From NCBI GenBank assembly GCA_016841525.1, contig JAENYZ010000004.1, positions 310,001 to 374,000 on the forward strand: DNA of 64,000 bases, given 5' to 3'. The notes under the pieces were generated by a model. It saw only the letters and a program-made list of their open reading frames with translations, had not been told where the DNA came from and did not search any database. How positions within the stretch are numbered: position 1 is the stretch's first letter; each line of letters begins with the position of its first letter. This DNA is from Anaerolineaceae bacterium. GTDB lineage: Bacteria; Chloroflexota; Anaerolineae; Anaerolineales; Anaerolineaceae. The position numbers and the translations under genes were made by a program. Positions 46,242-54,350 of this stretch are shown here, piece after piece.

Positions 46242-47555
46242 TTATTGCGTTGCACAGGCAATACAGGGATCAAAGGCGCGCACCACCCTGCCCACAGCCT
46301 TTTCAAGTTCCAGGTTGATCCCACTCGGGGACACATACCGATCACCAGCCACCATCAACGCTCGTTCAATTGCCAGCATATTGTGCACCGTGGGGATAAT
46401 GAACTCTGCATCTTCAATTAATCCATCCTTGACGGTGTAATGGTGCACCAAGGGGCCGCGAGGTGCTTCTACAAGACCGTACCCCTCGCCATCTTTCGGC
46501 TTATAAGGTACATCGGTATCCTCATAGTCCAGATCATTGGATAAGATCTCAATTGCGCGTTCAAAGGCATAGACCATCTCAATCCCCCGACACAAATCAA
46601 ACAAGAGAATGGGGTGCGCTGGTTTGCCAAAGGTCTTTGTTAATCGATCCAGGTAATTATCTGCACAAGGTGTACCCATTGATAGCGCCAGGTTCATCCG
46701 GGCAAGACTGTTCGCACGAAGTACCTGCCCCTTGTAGCTGGATTGACCCGAATAACTGTATTCCGTTTCCTGGTAATCCAGGTACTCCCGGATTAAATGC
46801 GGTGGGAAGCTCGCCCTTTCTGAACCATCCGGGCCGAGAACACGGATCGTGTCGCTGTTCAACTGAGGTCGGGTTCTGCCTGTGGAAGCAATGTAAAAAG
46901 CTGGCTGGTCATCGCCCCAAGTGCCAATACGCTCGCGCATCGCCAATGACATTTCCCAGTATTCATCAAATAAGGTACAGGCGATTGGCAGCATTTCCTT
47001 GACCTCGGAAAGCATTTTTTCCGCATCTTCCTTTTTGATCCCGCTGGTTATCCCGCCAATGATTGCTTTGACAGGATGGATGAACTGCCCACCTGCCAGG
47101 GTGATCAGCTTTGTGCCAATTTGCCGGACTTTCAAAGCCCGTTGGGCAAGGCTGAGCTGCTGCTCCGGATCTGCTTCGCTTTCATCCATGTGAAATATAC
47201 TGCTTGCACCAACACGGTCTGGCATGGTGAAGATAAACAAGGAGGTTGCCTGGTTCTGAATCAATTGACCGAGCAATAACAATTCCCTGATTTCCTTAGC
47301 CAACTCAGGCGGTTCCACTTCGAAAATGTCCTCAAGGGCTTTAACCGATGCAACGTGATGAGCGGTGGAGCACACACCGCAGATGCGAGGCACAATCACC
47401 GGCATTTGTTCCGCAGGGGTGCCTTGCATAAAGTATCGAAAACCACGCATTTCAATCGCCTGGAATTGGGCAGAAATAACTTTGCCATCCTCAACTTCCA
47501 TTTCAACCCGGGCGTGTCCTTCAATCCTGCTGAGGGGGAAACGTAAAGTAGTCAT
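46242..47555 (-). CDS. Cytosolic [NiFe] hydrogenase large subunit (group 3-like)
   Basis: The 437-residue subunit holds the Ni-Fe site. The N-terminal motif is RICGVCSTAHHVAS (C59, C62) and the C-terminal motif DPCIACATQ (C431, C434). The protein ends exactly there: the final residue is Gln where most members have His, and there is no C-terminal peptide for a maturation protease to remove. There is no signal peptide. The length and the partner fit group 3 (Mvh/sulfhydrogenase-like) enzymes; the subgroup is inferred. It overlaps the small-subunit stop by 1 base (TAATG). No maturation (hyp) or electron-partner genes are in the window. Confidence 0.92.
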   Translation of the reverse strand: MTTLRFPLSRIEGHARVEMEVEDGKVISAQFQAIEMRGFRYFMQGTPAEQMPVIVPRICGVCSTAHHVASVKALEDIFEVEPPELAKEIRELLLLGQLIQNQATSLFIFTMPDRVGASSIFHMDESEADPEQQLSLAQRALKVRQIGTKLITLAGGQFIHPVKAIIGGITSGIKKEDAEKMLSEVKEMLPIACTLFDEYWEMSLAMRERIGTWGDDQPAFYIASTGRTRPQLNSDTIRVLGPDGSERASFPPHLIREYLDYQETEYSYSGQSSYKGQVLRANSLARMNLALSMGTPCADNYLDRLTKTFGKPAHPILLFDLCRGIEMVYAFERAIEILSNDLDYEDTDVPYKPKDGEGYGLVEAPRGPLVHHYTVKDGLIEDAEFIIPTVHNMLAIERALMVAGDRYVSPSGINLELEKAVGRVVRAFDPCIACATQ

Positions 47556-48427
47556 TAAAGCACCTTCTCTTTCGATCTTGCTGGACCGCCATTGCCCATG
47601 TAGTCCGCAAACTGGAAAAGGAATAATGAGAGCTGCGGTGAGTGCAGGGCATCATAGATTTCCTGGGGTGGAATATCCGTCAGCCTCTCAAAAACTTGCT
47701 GCACCCTGTCAAACCAGACCGAGGATTCCTTTTCAATATACGCATCAGAAGGACCCCGGCAGCCCACGCAGGGATGACCAGGCCGGGTGCAAATTGCCCG
47801 GCAGCCCCCGCGTGTGGAGGAACCAACGCATAAGTAACCCTGGTTGATCAGGCAAATATCTGGCAGAACCTCCCCCTGCTGAAAGCCCAATAGGTGTTTG
47901 GGACGCATATCTTTGAGCTTTTTCCGCCCACATTCCTGGCACACAATGCTGCTTGCTTGAAAATTCTCAGGACCAGTCAACGCACCCATAAAGAGTTCTG
48001 GTGTCGGCGGGCATCCGGGAAGGTACAGGTCCACATCAACAAAGGCATCAATCGGTCTGCTTTTGGGTAAGAGGTGCGGCAGGTGATGGCGATTTGCCTG
48101 CGCCATAAACATTTCCCGCACTTCATCACGATCACCCAAATTTGCAACACCGCCAGAAATGGCACATGTTCCCACGGCAATGACCCTGTCTACAATCTTA
48201 ACGGCACGCCGCAGGTTATAAACATCTTCATCGTTTCGAACGCCGCCGCTCACCAGGAGGATCTCTGTATCCTCAGGGACGGTATGGGTTGAGACAACCA
48301 GGGGCATATACACCAGTTGATATTTCTCAACCCATTCGTTGGCGTTCAGCAGTGAAACTTCGCAGCCAGCACATCCGGAAAGCTGCAGCACGGCGAAGCG
48401 TGGTAGGCTTTGGTTTATTAGGCTCAT
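47555..48427 (-). CDS. [NiFe] hydrogenase small subunit (group 3-like)
   Basis: The 290-residue subunit carries Fe-S clusters. The proximal cluster ligands are SGCAGCEVSL (C19, C22), GTCAISGG and YLPGCPPTPE. A Cys-rich C-terminal part (CQECGRKK, then CLINQGYLCVGSSTRGGC and HPCVGCRGP) would bind two more clusters. It lacks a Tat signal, so the enzyme is cytosolic. I start at the ATG at 48427 with GAAAGGA upstream; the ORF-track GTG (48463) has no ribosome site and lies inside a palindromic leader. It forms an operon with the large subunit. Confidence 0.92.
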   Translation of the reverse strand: MSLINQSLPRFAVLQLSGCAGCEVSLLNANEWVEKYQLVYMPLVVSTHTVPEDTEILLVSGGVRNDEDVYNLRRAVKIVDRVIAVGTCAISGGVANLGDRDEVREMFMAQANRHHLPHLLPKSRPIDAFVDVDLYLPGCPPTPELFMGALTGPENFQASSIVCQECGRKKLKDMRPKHLLGFQQGEVLPDICLINQGYLCVGSSTRGGCRAICTRPGHPCVGCRGPSDAYIEKESSVWFDRVQQVFERLTDIPPQEIYDALHSPQLSLFLFQFADYMGNGGPARSKEKVL

Positions 48428-48445
48428 AGGGCGGTCCTTTCTGCT

Positions 48446-48487
48446 TTCAATCGATTGAACCACAAATATCCTTGCTCAATATTGAGC
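48446..48487. promoter_or_regulatory. Two perfect 14-bp palindromes in the hydrogenase leader
   Basis: TTCAATCGATTGAA (48446-48459) and GCTCAATATTGAGC (48474-48487) share the half-site TCAAT/ATTGA with 2 and 0 central bases, and their centres are 28 bp apart. They lie between the predicted transcription start and the small-subunit start, so they could bind a repressor or redox regulator. Confidence 0.55.
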
Positions 48488-48497
48488 GATGATGGGT

Positions 48498-48526
48498 AAT
48501 TTACGAACACTTTAATTTTACATCAA
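48498..48526 (-). promoter_or_regulatory. Candidate hydrogenase promoter
   Basis: On minus, TTGATG (48526-48521), 17 bp, TAAATT (48503-48498). Boxes are moderate but spacing is exact. The predicted start near 48491 puts both palindromes in the leader. Confidence 0.4.
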
Positions 48527-48579
48527 TATCTGATTGGATTTTTTGTGATTTATTAACAAAGGACACAAGCCACAGCGTG

Positions 48580-48588
48580 TGTTACAAT
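48580..48588 (+). promoter_or_regulatory. Extended -10 for the inositol phosphatase gene
   Basis: TGTTACAAT lies about 49 bases before the chosen ATG. No good -35 is at 17 bp. It supports the start at 48637 because the ORF-track start (48577) would lie in the promoter. Confidence 0.35.
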
Positions 48589-48636
48589 GAAACGTCACAT
48601 ATGGAAAATATCACAAAAAAAGGAAACTTTTCGGAT

Positions 48637-49434
48637 ATGAAGCCCACATTAGCATTTATCAAAGAACTGGCATTGCAGGCAGGGGATATCCTCCAGAATT
48701 ATGTCAGAGAAGACCTGGATGTCAGGCATAAAAGCCGAACAGATTTGGTAACAAACGCAGACCATGCTGCAGAAAAGCTGATCATCGGTGCAATCAAAAA
48801 AGCGTTCCCGAATCACGCGATCAACGCTGAAGAATCAGGTGAGTGGGAAGGTGCAGCGGAGCATCAATGGTATATTGACCCTTTAGATGGCACCCTCAAT
48901 TATGCCCACGGCGTGCCAATATACTGCATATCCATCGGCTATGCTTACCAGGGGAAAATGCATTTAGGTGTCATATATGATCCAACGCGTGACGAAATGT
49001 TCGCTGCTGAACGCTGCAAAGGCGCTACCTTAAACGATCAACCAATGCATGTCTCGGAGCAAACGGATTTGATCAATTCTATGCTCGTAACAGGTTTTCC
49101 CAATGAAATCTGGGGAGCACCCGATGATAACACTGATAATTTCTTTCGCTTTTCACAATTAGCCCAAACCGTTCGACGTTTAGGTTCAGCTGCTCTGGAC
49201 GGGGCTTATGTCGCGGCAGGCAGGCTGGATGGTTTTTGGGAGAATGAGGTGAACGAATGGGATGTGGCAGCCGGCGCCCTGCTGGTTGAAGAAGCGGGCG
49301 GCGTTGTGACAAATATTTACGGTGACAAGGATTACCTCAAAAAGCCGGTAACGATTCTTTCTGCAAACCCGGTCATCCATGCCAAAATGCTGGATGTGCT
49401 GGCGGAAGTTCGCAAGAAAAGAAATTATAACTGA
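48637..49434 (+). CDS. Inositol monophosphatase family protein
   Basis: The 265-residue protein has the metal and phosphate-binding motifs: AEESGEW (Glu), WYIDPLDGTLNYAHG (DPxDGTxN) and NEWDVAAGALLVEEAGG (WD motif). It may cleave inositol phosphates or similar sugar phosphates, or act in phospho-inositide lipid synthesis. The start is taken at MKPTLAFI (48637) after a purine-rich AAAAAAGGAAA site; longer starts overlap the -10 element. A shared strong terminator follows. Confidence 0.93.
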   Translation: MKPTLAFIKELALQAGDILQNYVREDLDVRHKSRTDLVTNADHAAEKLIIGAIKKAFPNHAINAEESGEWEGAAEHQWYIDPLDGTLNYAHGVPIYCISIGYAYQGKMHLGVIYDPTRDEMFAAERCKGATLNDQPMHVSEQTDLINSMLVTGFPNEIWGAPDDNTDNFFRFSQLAQTVRRLGSAALDGAYVAAGRLDGFWENEVNEWDVAAGALLVEEAGGVVTNIYGDKDYLKKPVTILSANPVIHAKMLDVLAEVRKKRNYN

Positions 49435-49451
49435 TTTGGATATTTAAAACT

Positions 49452-49492
49452 AAAAACTGCTGGTGAGTTTCTGAACTCATCAGCAGTTTTTT
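49452..49492. terminator. Bidirectional terminator between convergent genes
   Basis: An 18-bp stem (one G-U pair) around a 4-base loop (AAAAACTGCTGGTGAGTT and its complement) is flanked by A and T runs on both sides. It serves both the phosphatase (plus) and the DUF2892 gene (minus). Confidence 0.9.
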
Positions 49493-49508
49493 AGTTTAAT
49501 TGAGAAGA

Positions 49509-49712
49509 TCAGGATTTTTTACGAGTTGAAATGCCGAAAGGCATATAAAGTGGGCAGACCCCAACCAGGCTTGTAACCAGGAAAATTGCTGCCAAAACAC
49601 CCAGGATGATTGCCCATGTGCCGCTGATCACGTTTGTAAAATACAGAACGGCAATCAAAGCTGCCAGTGCGAGACGGATAATTTTATCGGTAGTTCCCAT
49701 ATTCTTCTTCAT
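49509..49712 (-). CDS. DUF2892 family inner-membrane protein
   Basis: The 67-residue protein has the DUF2892/YgaP-tail pattern: MKKNMGTTDKIIRLALAALI, two helices (about 11-28 and 32-50) and the conserved GVCPLYMPFGI. Ribosome site AAAGGAG. Members often accompany rhodanese-type sulfur enzymes, but none is here and the role is unknown. Confidence 0.88.
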   Translation of the reverse strand: MKKNMGTTDKIIRLALAALIAVLYFTNVISGTWAIILGVLAAIFLVTSLVGVCPLYMPFGISTRKKS

Positions 49713-49853
49713 TTTTTACTCCTTTATATTTGTTGACTTTCTTATTTAGATGTAAATTTTAATGTTTTGGTTACATCCTTGTCAATTTTCAAAAACATGC
49801 GAAATTTCGAAAAACTTTGATAAAATTAAGATCATTCGCAGTGAGGTTCTATA

Positions 49854-52265
49854 ATGCAGCCATCCTCGCCAGTTGAACCTAAAAAATATTCCCCTTTTGA
49901 AGGTTTTATTCCCTTTCTTTGGTTGTCCCTTGCCTGTGCTGGCGGGATTGTCTTTGCCAATCTCACAGCTTTGCCAATTCTGGTCTGGATTTCAGGTTTT
50001 GTAATTTGCCTTAGCGCCTGGGTATTGGCTTGCAAGCTTCCAATGCGATTGGTCTTTACACATCGATTAAGGCATTGGACAGGTGCAAATCAAAAACTGC
50101 CTACAGTATTGCTTCCAATCATTTTTTTCGTAGGGGGATGGCGTTTTACAGCCGAACAACCTACGCAAACACTTTTGAGCAGCTCATTTTATAATGGCAG
50201 AGGTGTTGTCCAGATTGTTGGCCTGGTTATCCAAGCACCAGACCTTCGCGATACACATACAAATTTGACCATTGAAGTTGAATCACTTCAGCCCCTCTCG
50301 CCATCTCCTGATACCTTTAATCCTGAATCGGTCTCAGGCAGGGTCCTGCTGCAAGTCCCTTCCAATCGTGATTGGGCGTACGGTGATCGCTTGCGGGTAA
50401 CCGGGGAATTGACACTTCCCTATGAAAGCAGCAATTTCTCATATCGCGAATACCTTGCAGTAAAAGGCATCCATTCCATGATGGCTTATGCCCGTGTCAA
50501 TTGGGTTGAACCTGGTCAGGGCAAACCCATTCTCGCCCATATCTTTGGCTTTCGGCAAAAGAGTTATGAGGTATTGCACGAAATTTTCCCCGCGCCAGAG
50601 TCAGAACTATTGTCAGGGATCTTATTAGGCAGGGATAAGGGAATCGCTCAGGACCTGCAGCACGCCTTTCAATTAACAGGTATGACCCATATCATTGCCA
50701 TTTCTGGATTTAATATCACCATTTTAGCCGGCTTGTTTTCAAGCATCTTCACCCGTATTTTTGGTCATAAAATTGGCACCCTGGGGGCGATTTTCGGCAT
50801 CTCGGCGTATACCATTTTAGTAGGCGCAGAAGCAGCAGTCGTCAGGGCTGCAATCATTGGCACCCTGGGTGTGTTAGGCGGTATGTTTGGCCGGCGGCAG
50901 AACGGTTTGAACAGCCTTGGCCTGGCGGCATTGGGAATGGCTTTGTTCGATCCAAACATTCTTTGGGATGTTGGCTTTCAACTTTCAGTTGCTGCGACCC
51001 TGGGTTTGATATTGTATGCCCAGCCCATGGAAGAACGGTTTATTAAATTCGCCTCCCAATGGCTGTCGGAGGAACAGGCTAAAACAATTGCTGGCCCGGT
51101 GAGCGAGATCTTCTTGTTTACACTTGCAGCCCAATTAATGACACTGCCGATCATCGCCTACCACTTTGGTGAAGTCTCCTGGTTAGCTTTGATTGCTAAC
51201 CCGCTGGTTTTGCCGCCCCAATCGCTGGTCATGCTGCTGGGCGGATTGGCGTTGTTGGCAGGACTAGCTTTGCCTTTATTCGGGAAAATCATTGGGGCTT
51301 TAGCCCTGCCCTTTGTGCGTTACACAATTCGGATGGTTACGTTGGTTGCGAAATTTCCGGGTGCCGATCTTAAATTGCCTAATTTTCATGTCTTGTGGCT
51401 CGTGATTTTTTATGGTTTTTTGTTCATCCTGACCTTGTTCCCAATTGAGAAGCGAAGAAACCTCTTCCGCAAAGCTTTTTCTCCCGATATAGGGCTGTTA
51501 GTCTTATCAGCAAGTGTGATTTTTATTTGGAATCATGCCTTATCGCGCCCTGATGGGAAATTGCACCTGACATTATTAGACCATGAAGGGACACTTTTTA
51601 TCCAAACACCGGATGGCAAGACCTTATTAATCGGCGGCGGTCCCAGCCCTTCCTCACTGAATCAAAGCCTGGGTCAATTGCTTCCCCCCGGTGAAAAGCA
51701 TCTCGATGCCTTGATCCTTGCCAGCATCGCCCGCGATGACAACAACGCGCTGACAGGCGCATTAAAAATGTATTCACCCGACATCGTTTTATGGGGACCG
51801 GCAGCAGATTCTAACCAAACAACGGCAGCGGTTTACACTTTATTAGCTGATAAGAACATTCCAATCATAGATATGGAAACCGGGCAGAAATTGAACCTTG
51901 GGTCGGGAATTGAACTCAGTGTTTTATGGGTTGAAGAACGCGGTGCTGTATTATTTCTAACCTGGAATAATTTCAGCGCATACCTGCCAGCGGGGAAGAT
52001 TGAAAAATCGAGATTTTCCTTGCCTGAAGCACCGGATGTCGTGCTCTTGGAAGATGGTTTTAAGGCAGAAGCTAAATCCCTGGAAAAGATAACCGGATGG
52101 TCACCTGCGGTGATTCTGATACCCCTTGAGGAATCAGATTTACCTTTGTTGGGTGAGCATGAGCTTTTATCCTTGCTGGCAAACTTTCCAATTGTCACCA
52201 CCCTTGACCATCCCTGGGTGCGCGTTTCAACGGATGGCGAGCAGCTTTGGGTAAGTGGGAAATAA
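49854..52265 (+). CDS. comEC: ComEC/Rec2-family DNA-uptake channel protein
   Basis: The 803-residue protein has two or three N-terminal helices with a DUF4131/OB region (about 15-230). The Competence domain (about 255-520) contains LLSGILLGRDKGI, MTHIIAISGFNITILAG and VGAEAAVVRAAIIG. A C-terminal part follows where other members have a metallo-beta-lactamase nuclease (about 570-800). In that last part the fold pattern LHLTLLDHEGTLFIQTPDGKTLLI is kept, but the zinc motif HxHxDH is replaced (SIARDDNN). So the nuclease is probably inactive. The channel part should still carry single-stranded DNA inward. Confidence 0.92.
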   Translation: MQPSSPVEPKKYSPFEGFIPFLWLSLACAGGIVFANLTALPILVWISGFVICLSAWVLACKLPMRLVFTHRLRHWTGANQKLPTVLLPIIFFVGGWRFTAEQPTQTLLSSSFYNGRGVVQIVGLVIQAPDLRDTHTNLTIEVESLQPLSPSPDTFNPESVSGRVLLQVPSNRDWAYGDRLRVTGELTLPYESSNFSYREYLAVKGIHSMMAYARVNWVEPGQGKPILAHIFGFRQKSYEVLHEIFPAPESELLSGILLGRDKGIAQDLQHAFQLTGMTHIIAISGFNITILAGLFSSIFTRIFGHKIGTLGAIFGISAYTILVGAEAAVVRAAIIGTLGVLGGMFGRRQNGLNSLGLAALGMALFDPNILWDVGFQLSVAATLGLILYAQPMEERFIKFASQWLSEEQAKTIAGPVSEIFLFTLAAQLMTLPIIAYHFGEVSWLALIANPLVLPPQSLVMLLGGLALLAGLALPLFGKIIGALALPFVRYTIRMVTLVAKFPGADLKLPNFHVLWLVIFYGFLFILTLFPIEKRRNLFRKAFSPDIGLLVLSASVIFIWNHALSRPDGKLHLTLLDHEGTLFIQTPDGKTLLIGGGPSPSSLNQSLGQLLPPGEKHLDALILASIARDDNNALTGALKMYSPDIVLWGPAADSNQTTAAVYTLLADKNIPIIDMETGQKLNLGSGIELSVLWVEERGAVLFLTWNNFSAYLPAGKIEKSRFSLPEAPDVVLLEDGFKAEAKSLEKITGWSPAVILIPLEESDLPLLGEHELLSLLANFPIVTTLDHPWVRVSTDGEQLWVSGK

Positions 52266-52386
52266 TAGGCTTTTGTGTTAAGACAAGAAAAAAGCTTGTA
52301 CGTAAGGGCTTAATCTCATACAATCAATACACAGAAAAAGAGAATTACCAGAGTCCTTTTCAAAACCAATAGAGAGGATGTCACTT

Positions 52387-53322
52387 ATGGCTAGCAGATT
52401 ACCGCATCCCTATGTTTTTTCAAAACAAATCGTCCAGGCAAATCAATTTGGTTCACCGATTGTAGCACTGGAATCGACAGTAATTACCCATGGATTGCCC
52501 AGGCCGGACAATTTACAGCTTGCCGTGGACATGGAAAACATTGTGCGTGAACACGGCGCGACGCCTGCCACGATTGCTATTTTAGACGGGGAGATTCATA
52601 TCGGCTTATCGGAAGAAGAGCTGAGCACCCTGGCAAACCGGGAGGATACAAGAAAAATCAGCGTGCGAGATCTTGGAATTGCACTTGCTACCGGTTTAAG
52701 CGGTGGAACGACTGTTGCCAGCACCTTATTTGTGTCAGCTCTGGCAAACATCAAAGTCTTCGCGACGGGCGGTATCGGCGGCGTCCATCGTGGTGCGCCA
52801 TTTGATATTTCTGCCGATCTAACCCAGCTGGGCAAATCACCGGTTCTTGTGGTGTGCGCCGGCGCAAAAGCAATCCTTGATTTGCCAGCAACAAGAGAGG
52901 TTCTCGAAACCCAGGGTGTTCCCGTCATTGGTTATCAAACCGATGAATTTCCTGCTTTTTACACCCGCAGCAGCGGCCTGGGGGTTGATGCCAGGGTGGA
53001 CACTCCAGAAGAAGCTGCAAAAATTGCCATTGAATCCTGGGAAGCCGGTATCACATCGGCAATCCTGCTGGTAGTCCCGCCGCCCGAGGAAAGTGCATTA
53101 TCACCTGATGAGATGGAATCAGCCATTCAAACAGCCTTATATGAGGCTGAAAGCGCAGCACTACACGGCGCTGAGACCACACCATTTTTACTGAAAAGAG
53201 TGAGCGAATTGACGGGCGGTGAAAGCTTACGCGCAAACCTGGCTTTGCTCAAGAACAACGCCAGGATTGCTGCCCAGGTGTCAGGAGCAATGGGTAGGGT
53301 CGAAAAAGCCGGTCCTTTTTAG
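52387..53322 (+). CDS. psuG: Pseudouridine-5'-phosphate glycosidase
   Basis: The enzyme (311 residues from this start) splits pseudouridine 5'-phosphate to uracil and ribose 5-phosphate. Family signatures are PIVALESTVITHGLPRPDN, the Lys-bearing LANREDTRKISVRDLG, GGTTVASTLFVS, GGIGGVHRGA and the end ALLKNNARIAAQVS. I prefer the Met at 52387, since GAGAGG lies at a proper distance. The upstream Met (52378) sits directly on that site. The usual partner kinase (psuK) is not next to it. Its stop is 3 bases from that of the convergent Thr/Pro-rich gene. Confidence 0.94.
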   Translation: MASRLPHPYVFSKQIVQANQFGSPIVALESTVITHGLPRPDNLQLAVDMENIVREHGATPATIAILDGEIHIGLSEEELSTLANREDTRKISVRDLGIALATGLSGGTTVASTLFVSALANIKVFATGGIGGVHRGAPFDISADLTQLGKSPVLVVCAGAKAILDLPATREVLETQGVPVIGYQTDEFPAFYTRSSGLGVDARVDTPEEAAKIAIESWEAGITSAILLVVPPPEESALSPDEMESAIQTALYEAESAALHGAETTPFLLKRVSELTGGESLRANLALLKNNARIAAQVSGAMGRVEKAGPF

Positions 53323-53325
53323 CGA

Positions 53326-54243
53326 TTAATCCGTCGGGGTAACCCGCGGGGTGCGCGTCTGTGTCGGGGTGAGGGTGATGGTGGGCGTCAGGGTTGGCTG
53401 ACGCGTATGCGTTGATGTTGGGGGTTGTGTTTGGCTGGGTGTCAGCGAGGGCGTTGCCGTTAAGGTCGGTGTTAATGTAATGGTTGGCGTTGGCGGCTCA
53501 CCGGTCACTGTGAAGTAGCCGGAAACCATCCATTCTGACCCAATAAAAATCTGAACCTCATACATGCCCGCCAGCCATTGATCGCTGTCGGGCGCCCAAT
53601 CCGTATACCCATAGCCCCCAGTGCCGCCTTCCCAGGGTGCGGTCTCATAATAAACAAGCTCACCCTCTCGATACCACAAAGCGCTCCATTGAACGCCGTT
53701 TGACATATTGTTATAGCTGAATGTCCCATAAAGCTGTCCCACGGGATTTTCGAATTCAATAGCGGGATCAATCGGTTGAAATGCTTCATCGATCTGCTGT
53801 GAGAATTGAATAAAGCTGAACACTGCATCCGGGTTGGGCGTCACTTCACCTTCAAAATCTGCTTCAACTTCAGAAGGTAAACTTGGTGTGCTGGTTATGG
53901 AGGGCGTATCGGTGATTGTTGGCGTCAGCGTTATGGTGGGCGTCAGGGTGATGGTAGGCGTCAGGGTAATGGTAGGAGTTTGCGTCGCCGTTGGCGATGG
54001 TGAAATAAAATTGTAAACAAGGGGTTCCGAGTAATTCAAAATGATCCAGGACAGCGGGATCAACAGAACGGCAGCCAGCAGCAATCGCCAACCTCGAACC
54101 ATACGATCGTGGCGTTTGCGGTAAAATGGGATTTGACGGCCTTTCAGGATATTGTTTATCCCAAAGATCAGGGTTAGCAAGGCTGCAACGCCTGTAATGA
54201 TTGTAGCAGTCAAGACCGTTGAGCGAATGTCAATTTGAAGCAT
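53326..54243 (-). CDS. Membrane protein with Thr/Pro-rich repeat stalks
   Basis: The 305-residue protein has two N-terminal helices (about 9-30 and 50-70), then a first Thr/Pro tract (TPTITLTPTITLTPTIT), a folded domain of about 110 residues (about 130-240) and a second tract (TPTITLTPTLTATPSLTPSQ) at the C-terminus. The folded part (SALWYREGELVYYETAPWEG, WLAGMYEVQIFIGSEWMVSG) looks beta-rich. Such stalks are common in surface proteins of Chloroflexota and are likely glycosylated. It is divergent from the kinase gene. Confidence 0.75.
   Translation of the reverse strand: MLQIDIRSTVLTATIITGVAALLTLIFGINNILKGRQIPFYRKRHDRMVRGWRLLLAAVLLIPLSWIILNYSEPLVYNFISPSPTATQTPTITLTPTITLTPTITLTPTITDTPSITSTPSLPSEVEADFEGEVTPNPDAVFSFIQFSQQIDEAFQPIDPAIEFENPVGQLYGTFSYNNMSNGVQWSALWYREGELVYYETAPWEGGTGGYGYTDWAPDSDQWLAGMYEVQIFIGSEWMVSGYFTVTGEPPTPTITLTPTLTATPSLTPSQTQPPTSTHTRQPTLTPTITLTPTQTRTPRVTPTD
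53921..53984. repeat. Tandem 18-bp coding repeat
   Basis: Three to four near-identical 18-bp units (like GTCAGGGTGATGGTAGGC) encode the TPTITL repeats of the minus-strand surface protein. A diverged copy of the repeat lies near 53375 and 53465. Confidence 0.7.
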
Positions 54244-54350
54244 AAACTGGCTTTCCGTCGTTGATTTCGAATTATAGCCTATTTTATTGCTTACAATAAG
54301 TAAAATATGGGATAAAATAAATTAATCAAAAATTTAATATTAGAGATGCC

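Noticed and set aside
46004-46318. 104-residue ORF on plus between convergent genes
   Set aside because: It runs into the hydrogenase 3' end in antisense, has no ribosome site and shows no recognisable domain.
47365-47847. 160-residue ORF on plus inside the hydrogenase genes
   Set aside because: It is antisense to two well-conserved hydrogenase subunits, has no ribosome site and no protein-like pattern.
53921-53984. Intergenic satellite or minisatellite
   Set aside because: The 18-bp units are in frame in the minus-strand gene and encode a regular Thr/Pro stalk, a common surface-protein feature.
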